Shown: piece by piece, positions 17,452-25,778 of the stretch
Layout of the letters: every line of letters begins with the position of its first letter
Position numbering within the stretch: the stretch's first letter is position 1
Assembly (NCBI GenBank): GCA_024275095.1
Contig: JAJRZV010000047.1
Coordinates: 1-64,000 of the forward strand
Reading direction: 5' to 3'
Length of the DNA stretch: 64,000 bases
DNA from: a bacterium
GTDB lineage: Bacteria > JAJRZV01
Program-made: the position numbers and the translations under genes
The notes under the pieces: model-generated
Told to the model about the DNA's origin: nothing
Databases searched by the model: none
What the model saw: the letters and a program-made list of their open reading frames with translations, nothing else

Positions 17452-18627
17452 ATGGAATTTGAACTTACTGAAGAGCAAAAAATGCTTCGTGAAACCATTT
17501 ACCAGTTCTCCAAGAATGAAATTTATCCCAACTCCAAGAACGTAGAATACGACACCAAAGGAGAATTCATCTGGGACAACTGGAAAAAAATGGCAAAGAT
17601 GGGATTACTCGGTTTCCCTTTTCCACAGGAATACGGTGGTCAGGGCGCGTCAGTCATGGATACCGTAATCGCCAAGGAAGCATTCGCTATGGGCGGTGCA
17701 GATGCAGGAACCTGTCTCTCATGGGGTGCTCATACCATTCTCTGCGGTGTGCCCATCTGGCAGCTTGGCACCAAAGAACAGAAGGAAAAATACCTCACCA
17801 AAATAGCCACGGGGGAATGGATCGGTGGGTTCGCCCTTACCGAGCCCGGTGCAGGTTCCGACGCTGCCTCTATCCGAACTCGCGCAGAAAAAAAAGGAGA
17901 CCGCTGGATTCTCAATGGCAGCAAAATGTTCATCACAAACGGTCCCATCGGCGATGTATTCGTCGTGATCGCCGTGACGGATAAAAACAAAAAAGCCTTT
18001 GGTATCAGCGCGTTTATCGTTGAGAAGAACTTCAAGGGATTTGGTGTAGCACGCGAGCTTGACAAGCTCGGCAACCGAACCTCTCCCACAGCGGAACTGT
18101 ATTTTGAAGACTGCGAGGTGCCCGAGGAAAACCTGCTCGGTCCCCTGGATCTCGGGTTCGTAGAAGTCGCAAAACTCATACTTGAATGGGAGCGTTCGTG
18201 CCTGCTGGCTCCTGCTGTAGGTGCCATGCAGCTCGGGTTGAAAAGGGCCGTGGATTACGCGAAGGAGCGCGTGCAGTTCGGCAGGCCCATCATTCAGTTC
18301 CAGGCGATCAAGCACAAACTCGCTGATATGTACGTCGCCATAGAGGCATGTCGCCAGCTTATCTACCGGGTCGCATGGATGAAAGACCAGGGAATGAGTG
18401 CTTATCTCGAAGCCTCCATCGCCAAGTATTTTGTTTCAGAAATGGTGGTCAAGATGGCTTATGAGGAAGTTCAGATACTCGGTGGATACGGGTACATCAA
18501 GGAGTACCTCGTGGAAAGGGGCTACAGGGACGCCAGGCTTTCCACCATCGGCGGCGGCACGTCGGAAGTGCAGAAAAGCATTATCGCTCGTGCGGTTCTG
18601 GGCCTGTCAGGCCGTGAGATTACATAA
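17452..18627 (+). CDS. Acyl-CoA dehydrogenase, isovaleryl/long-chain type active site
   Basis: A 391-residue FAD-dependent acyl-CoA dehydrogenase that introduces an alpha-beta double bond into an acyl-CoA. Motifs: the FAD-binding segment FALTEPGAGSDAAS, FITNGPIG, and ILGGYGYIKEYLVERGYRDARL. In the last active-site loop the usual catalytic Glu of short/medium-chain enzymes (xEGTSE) is Gly (GGGTSE). A Glu sits instead in helix G (LEWERSCLLAPAVG), the base position of isovaleryl- and long-chain enzymes. ATG 17452 is preferred over the overlapping GTG 17446 because GGAGGG lies five bases upstream. Branched or long-chain substrates are inferred. Confidence 0.9.
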   Translation: MEFELTEEQKMLRETIYQFSKNEIYPNSKNVEYDTKGEFIWDNWKKMAKMGLLGFPFPQEYGGQGASVMDTVIAKEAFAMGGADAGTCLSWGAHTILCGVPIWQLGTKEQKEKYLTKIATGEWIGGFALTEPGAGSDAASIRTRAEKKGDRWILNGSKMFITNGPIGDVFVVIAVTDKNKKAFGISAFIVEKNFKGFGVARELDKLGNRTSPTAELYFEDCEVPEENLLGPLDLGFVEVAKLILEWERSCLLAPAVGAMQLGLKRAVDYAKERVQFGRPIIQFQAIKHKLADMYVAIEACRQLIYRVAWMKDQGMSAYLEASIAKYFVSEMVVKMAYEEVQILGGYGYIKEYLVERGYRDARLSTIGGGTSEVQKSIIARAVLGLSGREIT

Positions 18628-18642
18628 GTATGGGAGGGTGCC

Positions 18643-19800
18643 ATGAACTTTGCGTTTACCGATGAAGAGCGTCAAATCATAGAAGCCTTTGCGGACCTGT
18701 GCAAAAAGGAAGTTGAACCCCGGGCAGCTGAGGTTGACCGGGAAATGAAATTTTCCTGGGAAAACCTGAAAGCTCTTGCTGAATTCGGATATCTCGGTGC
18801 CACATGGGATGAAAAGTACGGTGGCAAGGGCATTTCTCTACCGGTATTTCAGGCCATGAACATCGAGCTGGCCAAGGCGTGTGCTTCGACATATCTCTCT
18901 GTATCAGCGAACCTATCACTCTTCGGACACACCATTTACAAATACGGCAGCGACGAACAGAAAGAAAAACTCCTGCCAGCTATGACCAGGGGAGAATTTG
19001 TGGGGGCTCTGTGTTCTACTGAACCTTCGGCCGGCTCAGATGTTCCGGCCATCAAAACAAAGGCAGAAAAGAAGAATGGAAAATACATTATCAACGGGAC
19101 AAAAACCTTCGTTACAAACGGACCCATAGCCGAATGGTTTGTCGTACTTGCAAAGACGGAACCGGAAAAAGGACGTGACGGCATGACCATGTTCCTCATT
19201 CACAAGGACACACCGGGATTCTCCGTCGGCAAACCATTTCACAAACTGGGAGTGAGGGGATCACCTACCAGTGAGGTTTACCTGGACGATGTCGAGGTTG
19301 ATGAAAGTGCAGTTATCGGTGAGGTTAACAAAGGGTACTGGCAGTTGATGAACGTGTTCACATTTGGCCGGATTGGCATTGCCTCTTTTTCAACAGGTAT
19401 CGCGGAAGCATGCCTGGAAGAGTGTATAAAATATTCAACCGAAAGAGAGGCGTTTGGCAAAAGAATTGCCGCTTACGAAGAAGTAAACTTCAAAATTGCG
19501 GATATGAAAGTTTACACGGACGTGGCCAGGCAGCTCATTTACCGTGCAGCGTGGGCTTACGAAAACGACAAACCAGACGCAAAGGCTCTTGCCTCTGCCG
19601 CAAAGCTGTTTGCCTCAGAAATGGCCACAAAAATTGCATCTGATGCCGTACAGATACACGGAGGTTATGGATACATCAGTGAATTTCGCGTGGAACGGCT
19701 TTACAGAGATGCAAAGCTGGGAGAAATTGGTGAAGGTACATCGGAAATTCAGCGTCTTCTTCTGGCGAGATACGTGGAAAAAGTTTATGGGGAGGGGTGA
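18643..19800 (+). CDS. Acyl-CoA dehydrogenase, short/medium-chain type active site
   Basis: A 385-residue acyl-CoA dehydrogenase, paralogous to the preceding gene. It keeps the canonical catalytic glutamate in GEIGEGTSEIQ and has the FAD motifs LCSTEPSAGSDVPA and FVTNGPIAEWFV. HGGYGYISEFRVERLYRDAK is the conserved C-terminal segment. Electrons would pass to ETF, but no etfAB genes are in the window. The start ATG is preceded by GGGAGGGTGCC. With the previous gene it makes a pair of dehydrogenases that place the catalytic base differently, suggesting two substrates or successive steps of one pathway. Confidence 0.92.
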   Translation: MNFAFTDEERQIIEAFADLCKKEVEPRAAEVDREMKFSWENLKALAEFGYLGATWDEKYGGKGISLPVFQAMNIELAKACASTYLSVSANLSLFGHTIYKYGSDEQKEKLLPAMTRGEFVGALCSTEPSAGSDVPAIKTKAEKKNGKYIINGTKTFVTNGPIAEWFVVLAKTEPEKGRDGMTMFLIHKDTPGFSVGKPFHKLGVRGSPTSEVYLDDVEVDESAVIGEVNKGYWQLMNVFTFGRIGIASFSTGIAEACLEECIKYSTEREAFGKRIAAYEEVNFKIADMKVYTDVARQLIYRAAWAYENDKPDAKALASAAKLFASEMATKIASDAVQIHGGYGYISEFRVERLYRDAKLGEIGEGTSEIQRLLLARYVEKVYGEG

Positions 19801-19802
19801 TC

Positions 19803-20954
19803 ATGAAGAAAATCGCCATAGTTGGGTACGCAACATCTCCTTTCAAACCAGGGATACGTGACATACACCTGGGAGAACTTGTCTTCAACACAGTGCAGGA
19901 AGCGCTGAAAAACACAGGTATGAGTATAGAAGATATTGAAACTGTGGTGGATGCTTCATGCGATATTATTGACGGACGCAGTATCAGTAATACCTTCATG
20001 ATCGAACCAATGGGAGCGTTCCTCAAGGAAGAAGCCAAGGTTGAAGAAGACGGGGCATATGCAACCATATACGCCTACATGAGACTGCTCACCGGAAAAT
20101 TCAAAACCGCCATGGTTGTCTCCCACGGCAAAATCTCTGAATCTTCACCTGATACGTATTCAGGTACTATTGCTGATCCGTTTTTCATGCGGCCGATGGG
20201 TATTACCGCTCTCACGTCAACCGCTCTTCACGTCTCAACCTACTACGGCCACTACGGCATTGATGAAAAATACGCGGCGATGGTTGCTGTCAAAAACCTG
20301 GGCAATGCGAAGCTCAACCCTCGGGCCCACAACAAAGGTGACTATACTGTAGAGGATGTGTTGAACTCGGAGGTTCTCGCTACTCCCATTAAAAAGCTGG
20401 ACTCTCCTCCAGTTACCGATGGAGCTGCCGTGATTATTCTTGCCGTAGAAGGAGAAGCAGAGAAAATTACTGACACGCCTGTATGGATAAGGGGTGTGGG
20501 ATTTATCAACGATGGCTTTTATCTTGGCCATCGCGACCTGATAGAACTACCGTCTCTGAGAGAAGCCGCCAGGCGGGCATATGCCGCCGCGGGCATCAAA
20601 AATCCTGCCGAAGAAATTGATATCGCTGAGGTGTACGAGTCTTACTCGTTCAACGAGCTCATGCTTTACGACGGCCTGGGATTCTGCGAAAAAGGTGAAG
20701 GATGGAAACTTATCGAAGAAGGCACCACTTGCCGGGATGGTAAACTTCCTGTCAATGTTTCAGGCGGTGCACTTGGAGCCAACCCGTTAATGGCCCGTGG
20801 ACTTGTAAACATGATTGAAGTGGCGACTCAGCTTACAGGAAAAGCCGGGGAACACCAGGTAAAAAAAGATCTGAAAACGGGACTTGTGCACTCCACCAGC
20901 GGTTTCTGCTTTCAATCCAATGTTGTATGGATACTCTCCAACGAGAAAGGTTGA
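19803..20954 (+). CDS. Thiolase-fold protein lacking catalytic residues (copy 1)
   Basis: About 383 residues of the SCP2-thiolase-like group: KKIAIVGYATSPFKPG at the N-terminus, KLDSPPVTDGAAVIIL in the middle and EIDIAEVYESYSFNELMLYDGLGFC near 285. At the nucleophile loop the sequence is VEEDGAYATIYAY, with no cysteine. The GHP histidine motif reads SGGALGANPL, and the C-terminal CxG reads HSTSGFCF. Condensation by the normal mechanism is therefore unlikely. Thiolase-like proteins that work with DUF35 partners, for example the Ltp2/ChsH2 retro-aldolase, are the closest precedent. ATG 19803 follows GGGGAGGGG. Its partners are probably the DUF35 proteins downstream. Confidence 0.85.
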   Translation: MKKIAIVGYATSPFKPGIRDIHLGELVFNTVQEALKNTGMSIEDIETVVDASCDIIDGRSISNTFMIEPMGAFLKEEAKVEEDGAYATIYAYMRLLTGKFKTAMVVSHGKISESSPDTYSGTIADPFFMRPMGITALTSTALHVSTYYGHYGIDEKYAAMVAVKNLGNAKLNPRAHNKGDYTVEDVLNSEVLATPIKKLDSPPVTDGAAVIILAVEGEAEKITDTPVWIRGVGFINDGFYLGHRDLIELPSLREAARRAYAAAGIKNPAEEIDIAEVYESYSFNELMLYDGLGFCEKGEGWKLIEEGTTCRDGKLPVNVSGGALGANPLMARGLVNMIEVATQLTGKAGEHQVKKDLKTGLVHSTSGFCFQSNVVWILSNEKG

Positions 20955-20981
20955 GGTGAAAGACAGGATAAAATGTTTGCA

Positions 20982-21078
20982 CAGAAACCAGGGATAGGGC
21001 GGGTGGGAAACATAAATAAGGCGCGCGTGCTGCCTGCGCGCCAGAAACCAGGGATAGGGCGGGTGGGAAATATAAAGT
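20982..21078 (+). repeat. Tandem 60-bp G-quadruplex repeat, upstream pair
   Basis: Two copies of CAGAAACCAGGGATAGGG followed by CGGGTGGGAAA (20982-21010 and 21042-21070, period 60), separated by the inverted repeat GGCGCGC-N9-GCGCGCC (21020-21042). Each copy holds GGG-ATA-GGG-C-GGG-T-GGG, a textbook three-tetrad quadruplex motif on the mRNA-sense strand. The last copy runs into ATATAAAGTAAGGAGGTG, the ribosome binding site of the next gene. The same array recurs before the first DUF35 gene. Confidence 0.85.
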
Positions 21079-21092
21079 AAGGAGGTGCCACC

Positions 21093-22286
21093 ATGAGGCG
21101 TGTTGCCGTTGTTGGAACAGGATATCCCAAACATAAATCGCGCTGGGAGGAGGAGGGCCTTACGGGACTGGTTTACCTTGCTGCAACAGAAGCCCTTGAA
21201 GATGCAGGACTGGAACCTGCTGACATAGAAGCGGTTGTATACGGCAGTTCACCCGAGCTGTTAACAGGGATCAATCATCCTGAAAAATGGTGTTCAGAAG
21301 CATCCTTCTCCGTGGGCAAACCTCAATTTCGAATTCACACCGGAGGAACAGTCGGTGCTTCAACTGGAATTGCCGCTTTTTATTTTGTGGCATCCGGCAT
21401 GTTTGACATCGTCCTTGCTGTTACAGGGGATAAAAATTCGGAATCTCCGGTGCAGTATGGTTTATCCACTGTGTACGATCCCATTATCGGACGTCAATTT
21501 GCGTGCGGGGCACCGTCAGCGGTTGCTCTTCAAGCTCTGGAGTACATGTACAAATTTGGTGCCACTGAAGAACACGGTGCCAAAATTGCTGTAAAAAATC
21601 GCATCAACGCGCTTCGCAACCCCAAGGCGCACCTTCATATAGAAGGAATTAATTTGGAGATGGTACGCAATTCGCCCATGATCGCATCTCCCATCCGGCT
21701 GCTCGATGCATGTCCGGCATCGGATGGTGCTGCTGCCATGATATTCGTCAGTGAAGAAGTAGCAAAGAAACTCAGCGCTCCCAAGGCATGGGTAAACGGA
21801 GTTTCTGCTGTAACAGAAGGGGTCATGTATGTGGACCGTGACATGACAGACCCCATCGCGCTCAAGAAGGCGGCAAAGACAGCTTACACTCAAGCCGGCG
21901 TCACAAATCCATTTAAGGAAATTGATGTTGCGGAACTATACGAAGCATTTTCTTATCAGGAAATGATCTGGTACGAAGGCCTGGGGTTCTGTGAAAGGGG
22001 TGAGGGGATGAAACTCATTGATGAAGGCTCAACGTTCATGAAAGGTATTGACTACGGATTTGAAACACCAAGGGCTGGAGAACTGCCGGTTAACCCATCT
22101 GGAGGAGTTCTATCATCCAACAACATTGGTTCAACTGCCATGATCCGTCAAATAGAAGCTTCCATGCAGGTGAGAGACAAAGCAGGCGAACATCAGGTTG
22201 ACGGAGCCAGAGTGGCTCTTGCACACGGATGGGGTGGAGGCATTCAGTTTCACACGGTAATGATACTCGGTCGCGAACCGGCATAG
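21093..22286 (+). CDS. Thiolase-fold protein lacking catalytic residues (copy 2)
   Basis: A 397-residue paralogue of the preceding thiolase-like gene: RRVAVVGTGYPKHKS at the N-terminus, LLDACPASDGAAAMIF, then EIDVAELYEAFSYQEMIWYEGLGFCERGEG. The nucleophile loop reads HTGGTVGASTGIA with no cysteine, GHP is replaced by SSNNIG, and the C-terminal CxG by HGWGGGIQ. It could be an aldolase-like lyase, an acyl-CoA-binding scaffold or a heteromeric partner of copy 1. Tandem quadruplex repeats occur on both sides, each placed just before a near-identical AAGGAGGTGCCA[CT]CATG start region, so this gene could be duplicated or deleted by recombination. Confidence 0.85.
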   Translation: MRRVAVVGTGYPKHKSRWEEEGLTGLVYLAATEALEDAGLEPADIEAVVYGSSPELLTGINHPEKWCSEASFSVGKPQFRIHTGGTVGASTGIAAFYFVASGMFDIVLAVTGDKNSESPVQYGLSTVYDPIIGRQFACGAPSAVALQALEYMYKFGATEEHGAKIAVKNRINALRNPKAHLHIEGINLEMVRNSPMIASPIRLLDACPASDGAAAMIFVSEEVAKKLSAPKAWVNGVSAVTEGVMYVDRDMTDPIALKKAAKTAYTQAGVTNPFKEIDVAELYEAFSYQEMIWYEGLGFCERGEGMKLIDEGSTFMKGIDYGFETPRAGELPVNPSGGVLSSNNIGSTAMIRQIEASMQVRDKAGEHQVDGARVALAHGWGGGIQFHTVMILGREPA

Positions 22287-22401
22287 TGGGGAGTGCTCGA
22301 TCATTGATGACACTGGTGCAAGTACCGTGAGCACGCTAAGAAGAAATTATTACAGGTGTATGTGTCGGGATGGAAAGTAGCAGGTGCCTTAACATTCGTG
22401 C

Positions 22402-22565
22402 TTACCACGCACCAGAAAGACTCAGGCTCGGGTGGGTCGGGGAATATAAGAATTGCAGGGTGCGCCGGGAAAGAACCAGGGATAGGGCGGGCGGGAAATA
22501 TAAAGTAAGGCGCGCGTGCTGCCTGCGCGCCAGAAATCAGGGATAGGGCGGGCGGGAAATATAAA
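22402..22565 (+). repeat. Tandem 60-bp G-quadruplex repeat, downstream set
   Basis: Two good copies (22471-22499 and 22531-22560) with GGG-ATA-GGG-C-GGG-C-GGG at 22479-22495 and 22540-22556 flank the same GGCGCGC-N9-GCGCGCC inverted repeat (22509-22531). A decayed third copy lies at about 22402-22446, with G-tracts at 22425-22442. The array ends in ATATAAAGTTAAGGAGGTG, the ribosome binding site of the first DUF35 gene. The upstream part of the gap (22287-22400) has a GTGCTC...GAGCAC inverted repeat and no gene. Confidence 0.85.
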
Positions 22566-22582
22566 GTTAAGGAGGTGCCATC

Positions 22583-23047
22583 ATGAGTACTGATAAAATC
22601 AGCTTCGAACCCAAAGTACTCGAAGGTGAAATAAACATTCCCTATAAATGGACCACAGGTCCAGCAGCGGGAAAATTTTTGACAACTCTACGTGATGAAA
22701 GAAAAATTATAGGTCTTAAATGCTCGTCATGTGGGCGCGTCAGTGTACCTCCAGAAGAAATCTGCGGAAAGTGCCGTAAAAGGAATTCTGAATTTGTGGA
22801 TATCAGTGACGAAGGCGAACTTGTCTCCTTTACTGAAGTACGCGTTCCCGTGTTCTGGCAACCGGCTGAACCTCCGTTTGTAATAGGATTCATCAAACTT
22901 GACGGTGCAGATACACTGCTTATTCACAGAATTCTCGCATCTGCTTCCTCTTTGAAAAAAGGTCTTCGTGTAAAGGCTCGCTGGAAGGAAGAGCGTGAAG
23001 GCCATATTCTCGACATAGAAGGATTTGAAATCATTCAGGAGGGGTAA
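22583..23047 (+). CDS. DUF35 (ChsH2/OB-fold plus zinc ribbon) protein 1
   Basis: A 154-residue DUF35 protein. A short N-terminal helix precedes a rubredoxin-like zinc ribbon (CSSCGRVSVPPEEICGKCRKRN, four Cys, residues ~50-70), followed by an OB-fold (ELVSFTEVRVP ... PFVIGFIKLDGADTLLIHRI) that in homologues binds the CoA end of the substrate. DUF35 proteins are obligate partners of thiolase-fold enzymes in archaeal acetoacetyl-CoA/HMG-CoA synthesis, benzylsuccinate-type degradation (BbsAB) and steroid side-chain cleavage. Two such genes follow two thiolase-like genes, implying one partner each. A perfect AAGGAGGTG ribosome site precedes ATG 22583. Confidence 0.9.
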   Translation: MSTDKISFEPKVLEGEINIPYKWTTGPAAGKFLTTLRDERKIIGLKCSSCGRVSVPPEEICGKCRKRNSEFVDISDEGELVSFTEVRVPVFWQPAEPPFVIGFIKLDGADTLLIHRILASASSLKKGLRVKARWKEEREGHILDIEGFEIIQEG

Positions 23048-23049
23048 AA

Positions 23050-23502
23050 ATGGCTGAGCCTGTGAAAGAAATCAAAGGTCGTTTGATTATTCCCTACAGG
23101 TGGTCTTACGGGCGTTCTCTTAGCCTGTTCTTCGAACACACACGCGTTGAAAAAAAGATCTACGGGGCACGATGCACCAAATGTAAGAGAGTTCTTGTTC
23201 CTCCTGTGGTGGTATGCGGTAGATGTTTCGCCCCCACAGAGGAAGAATGGGTAGAAGTTGCTGACAGAGGAGAACTGATCGCGTGGACAACGGTTTATTA
23301 TCCCTTTCCCGGCCAGCCCACACAGCCGCCTTACACTTATGGATATGTATTGCTTGACGGTGCAAATACCAAATTCCCTCACCTCATCATGGAAATTGAA
23401 CCGGAAAAGTTGAAACCCGGAATGCGTATGGAAGCAGTATGGAATGAGGATAGAAAGGGCGACCTTTATGATATAAAATACTTCCGACCGGAACAGAAAT
23501 AA
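23050..23502 (+). CDS. DUF35 (ChsH2/OB-fold plus zinc ribbon) protein 2
   Basis: A 150-residue paralogue of the preceding gene, with the same layout: zinc ribbon CTKCKRVLVPPVVVCGRC (~43-60), then OB-fold (GELIAWTTVYYPFPGQPTQPPYTYGYVLLDGANT). It starts two bases after the upstream stop codon, with CAGGAGGGG as ribosome site. It is the last gene of the TetR-to-DUF35 operon and no terminator with a T-run was seen after it. Its likely partner is one of the two thiolase-like proteins. Confidence 0.9.
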   Translation: MAEPVKEIKGRLIIPYRWSYGRSLSLFFEHTRVEKKIYGARCTKCKRVLVPPVVVCGRCFAPTEEEWVEVADRGELIAWTTVYYPFPGQPTQPPYTYGYVLLDGANTKFPHLIMEIEPEKLKPGMRMEAVWNEDRKGDLYDIKYFRPEQK

Positions 23503-23576
23503 CCCACAGAGGCATAACGGTTAGAAAAAGTTCCAAACTTTACTGGTTACGTTTTGTACTTTCTCCATTTATTTGT

Positions 23577-24278
23577 ATGTTTACGTATGCATGTGCTGTT
23601 CAATCGGTCTACATGCATCATACCGCCAGGCCCCTGGGAAAAGGTAAGGTCTCAGGGGGACTCGCTGTGGGTCTCAGCAGAGACATCACTGCTGGTTATC
23701 CCACTGACCAGGACTTTGTCCCTGACAAAAACAGTTTTCAGGCCCCGCTTATAGAAGGTTACTTTAACAAAGGTATAATATCTGCTTTTACACTCACAAT
23801 GCAGATGGGTACGAGTTTGTTCGGCAGTGTCGAACTCGAAGTTGGTGGATACTATACTTTCTTGAACAGGGATCCTTATTATCTTGCAGCAGGGACCAGG
23901 CTACTCTTTGTAAGGGGAGAAAGCTCTTACACCATTAATCTCTTCGGTTCCTCCAGCAGCGAAGATAATCTCTACTACATCTATGGTGTGCGCATTCCTC
24001 TGATTTTTACAGTAGTACCTTTTTCGTGGCTTGAGTTCACTGCAGGGATACCATTTTACCTCGACTATCTGGACGTTTATATCCGGGAAAGTGAAAGCGA
24101 AAACAGGCGATACAGGGAATTCGACTTTGCTCCGTCTCTTTACTTTTCCGTCGCTTTCAACTTTCACATTTTCCAGATAATACCGCAGGTATCAATCTTG
24201 AATATCCGCAATCCTGTGTCTGATAAACGCATGTGGATTGCCTATCCTGCTCTTACACTGGGGGTTCGTTCACGTTAA
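23577..24278 (+). CDS. Putative secreted or outer-membrane beta-barrel protein
   Basis: At least 233 residues of unknown family, rich in alternating hydrophobic/aromatic strands (VELEVGGYYTFL, LYFSVAFNFHIFQIIPQV, WIAYPALTLGVRSR ending in a positively charged residue), as in small outer-membrane barrels. The first ATG is at 23577, but the frame is open upstream and encodes VRKSSKLYWLRFVLSPFIC, a good signal-peptide n- and h-region, with no ATG, GTG or TTG before it. The cysteine in FTYACAVQ could be a lipobox. The true start is unresolved. It sits between the acyl-CoA operon and the octaheme cytochrome, on the same strand as both. Confidence 0.55.
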   Translation: MFTYACAVQSVYMHHTARPLGKGKVSGGLAVGLSRDITAGYPTDQDFVPDKNSFQAPLIEGYFNKGIISAFTLTMQMGTSLFGSVELEVGGYYTFLNRDPYYLAAGTRLLFVRGESSYTINLFGSSSSEDNLYYIYGVRIPLIFTVVPFSWLEFTAGIPFYLDYLDVYIRESESENRRYREFDFAPSLYFSVAFNFHIFQIIPQVSILNIRNPVSDKRMWIAYPALTLGVRSR

Positions 24279-24491
24279 GGTAAAAAAGACAAGATTTCTG
24301 AGAGCTTCCATCCAGTTTGATGGACCCTCCATTACTCGAGACAGACAAAAGCATCAATCAAGACACGGAAATAAACAAAACTTAAAAACCAACACAGGCT
24401 TCAGAGTTTCAAAAATACTTGACTCTTGACTTTTGCAAAACAAGGAACCAAAATATTTAGGACTTCAAACAAATTTTAAGGAGGTGTCAAG

Positions 24492-25760
24492 GTGAAAGGG
24501 AAATTGGAAATACTCGCTACCGCCGTTATCCTTTGCTTTACAGTCACAAGCAGTTCCGCCCACGCTGATAAATGCGTGAAATGTCATTCTAAAGTAACCC
24601 CCAAAATCGTATCTGACTGGAAACTCAGCAAACACTTTCAAAACGACGTCTCATGCAGTGAATGCCACGGTTCCAGGCACAAAAAAGGCAAAAAAGATGC
24701 CCACAAAGTTCGCATACCCACACCCGAGACATGCGCCTCCTGCCATGAAGAACGCGTTAAAGAATTCAAAGCAGGAAAACATGCGTATGCATGGGCAGCC
24801 ATGAAAGCCATGCCCACAGCTCACCGGCAACCCATGGCACTCATGGACGGCATGAAGGGCTGTGGGGGATGCCACAAGATCGGTCTGAAAACAGAGAAAG
24901 AAATCAACGAACTCAAAAGGCAGGGCCAAAAATTCGGCATAGCATCATGCGATGCCTGCCACACGCGTCACCTTTTCAGCGTCAAAGAGGCAAAACAGCC
25001 TCAGGCCTGTCAGACGTGCCACATGGGCTTCGATCATCCTCAATGGGAAATGTATTCCTCATCCAAGCACGGTGTGCGTTATCTTCTGAAGCAGGATGGG
25101 ATACTGCCTTCCGACGCAGCCGCCCCTACATGCCAGACATGCCACATGCAGGACGGTAACCATGAAGTGCGCACCGCATGGGGATTCCTCGCTGTCAGGT
25201 TGCCACTTCCTGAAGATGAACAATGGAAGAAAGATCGAATCACAATCCTGCAGGCACTCGGCGTGCTTGATCCTCAGGGCAAACCCACAAAACGCCTGGA
25301 GGTGGTCAAAGCAGCAGACGTGGCTCGCCTCGACGAAGCCTCATGGCAGAAGGAACGTGACAAAATGATCAAAACGTGCAGTCAGTGCCATTCTCCTAAA
25401 TTCGCCAGGAAAGAACTGGAAAAAGGCGACGAAATGATTAAACAGGCAGACCGGCTCATGGCAGAAGCCATTCGCATAGTAGCCGATCTCTACCAGAAGG
25501 GCTATCTTAAGAAACCGGCCAGCTATCCTTACCCTTTTCCCGATATTCTTACCTTCCACGATGCACCCACGGTCATTGAACAAAAGCTTTTCAAAATGTT
25601 CTTAAAACACCGCATGCGCACCTTCCAGGGAACATTCCACATGAATCCCGACTACGCCCTGTGGTACGGATGGAGTGAAATGAAACAGGACCTCACGGAA
25701 ATCAAGGAACTTGCCGAAGAAATCAAAGCCAGAGCGAAACACGAGAAACATCACAAGTAA
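24492..25760 (+). CDS. Octaheme cytochrome c of the hydroxylamine oxidoreductase family
   Basis: A 422-residue periplasmic protein with a Sec signal peptide (cleavage near SSAHA) and eight CxxCH heme-c motifs (CVKCH, CSECH, CASCH, CGGCH, CDACH, CQTCH, CQTCH, CSQCH). Landmark blocks KHAYAWAAMKAMPTAHRQP, GCGGCHKIG, HTRHLFSVKEA, MGFDHPQWEMYSSSKHG and the C-terminal NPDYALWYGWSEM match the HAO family, in which heme 4 is the catalytic heme. Anaerobic relatives often act reductively on nitrite or hydroxylamine rather than oxidising hydroxylamine; I cannot tell whether the P460 tyrosine cross-link residue is present. GTG 24492 follows AAGGAGGTG. Single gene, closed by a terminator. Confidence 0.85.
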   Translation: MKGKLEILATAVILCFTVTSSSAHADKCVKCHSKVTPKIVSDWKLSKHFQNDVSCSECHGSRHKKGKKDAHKVRIPTPETCASCHEERVKEFKAGKHAYAWAAMKAMPTAHRQPMALMDGMKGCGGCHKIGLKTEKEINELKRQGQKFGIASCDACHTRHLFSVKEAKQPQACQTCHMGFDHPQWEMYSSSKHGVRYLLKQDGILPSDAAAPTCQTCHMQDGNHEVRTAWGFLAVRLPLPEDEQWKKDRITILQALGVLDPQGKPTKRLEVVKAADVARLDEASWQKERDKMIKTCSQCHSPKFARKELEKGDEMIKQADRLMAEAIRIVADLYQKGYLKKPASYPYPFPDILTFHDAPTVIEQKLFKMFLKHRMRTFQGTFHMNPDYALWYGWSEMKQDLTEIKELAEEIKARAKHEKHHK

Positions 25761-25778
25761 TCAGGTACAAGCTACCCC

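Noticed and set aside
20982-22565. Regularly spaced 60-bp repeats considered as a CRISPR array
   Set aside because: Only two units per block, the spacer is itself the same conserved hairpin, and each block ends in a ribosome binding site; no cas genes.
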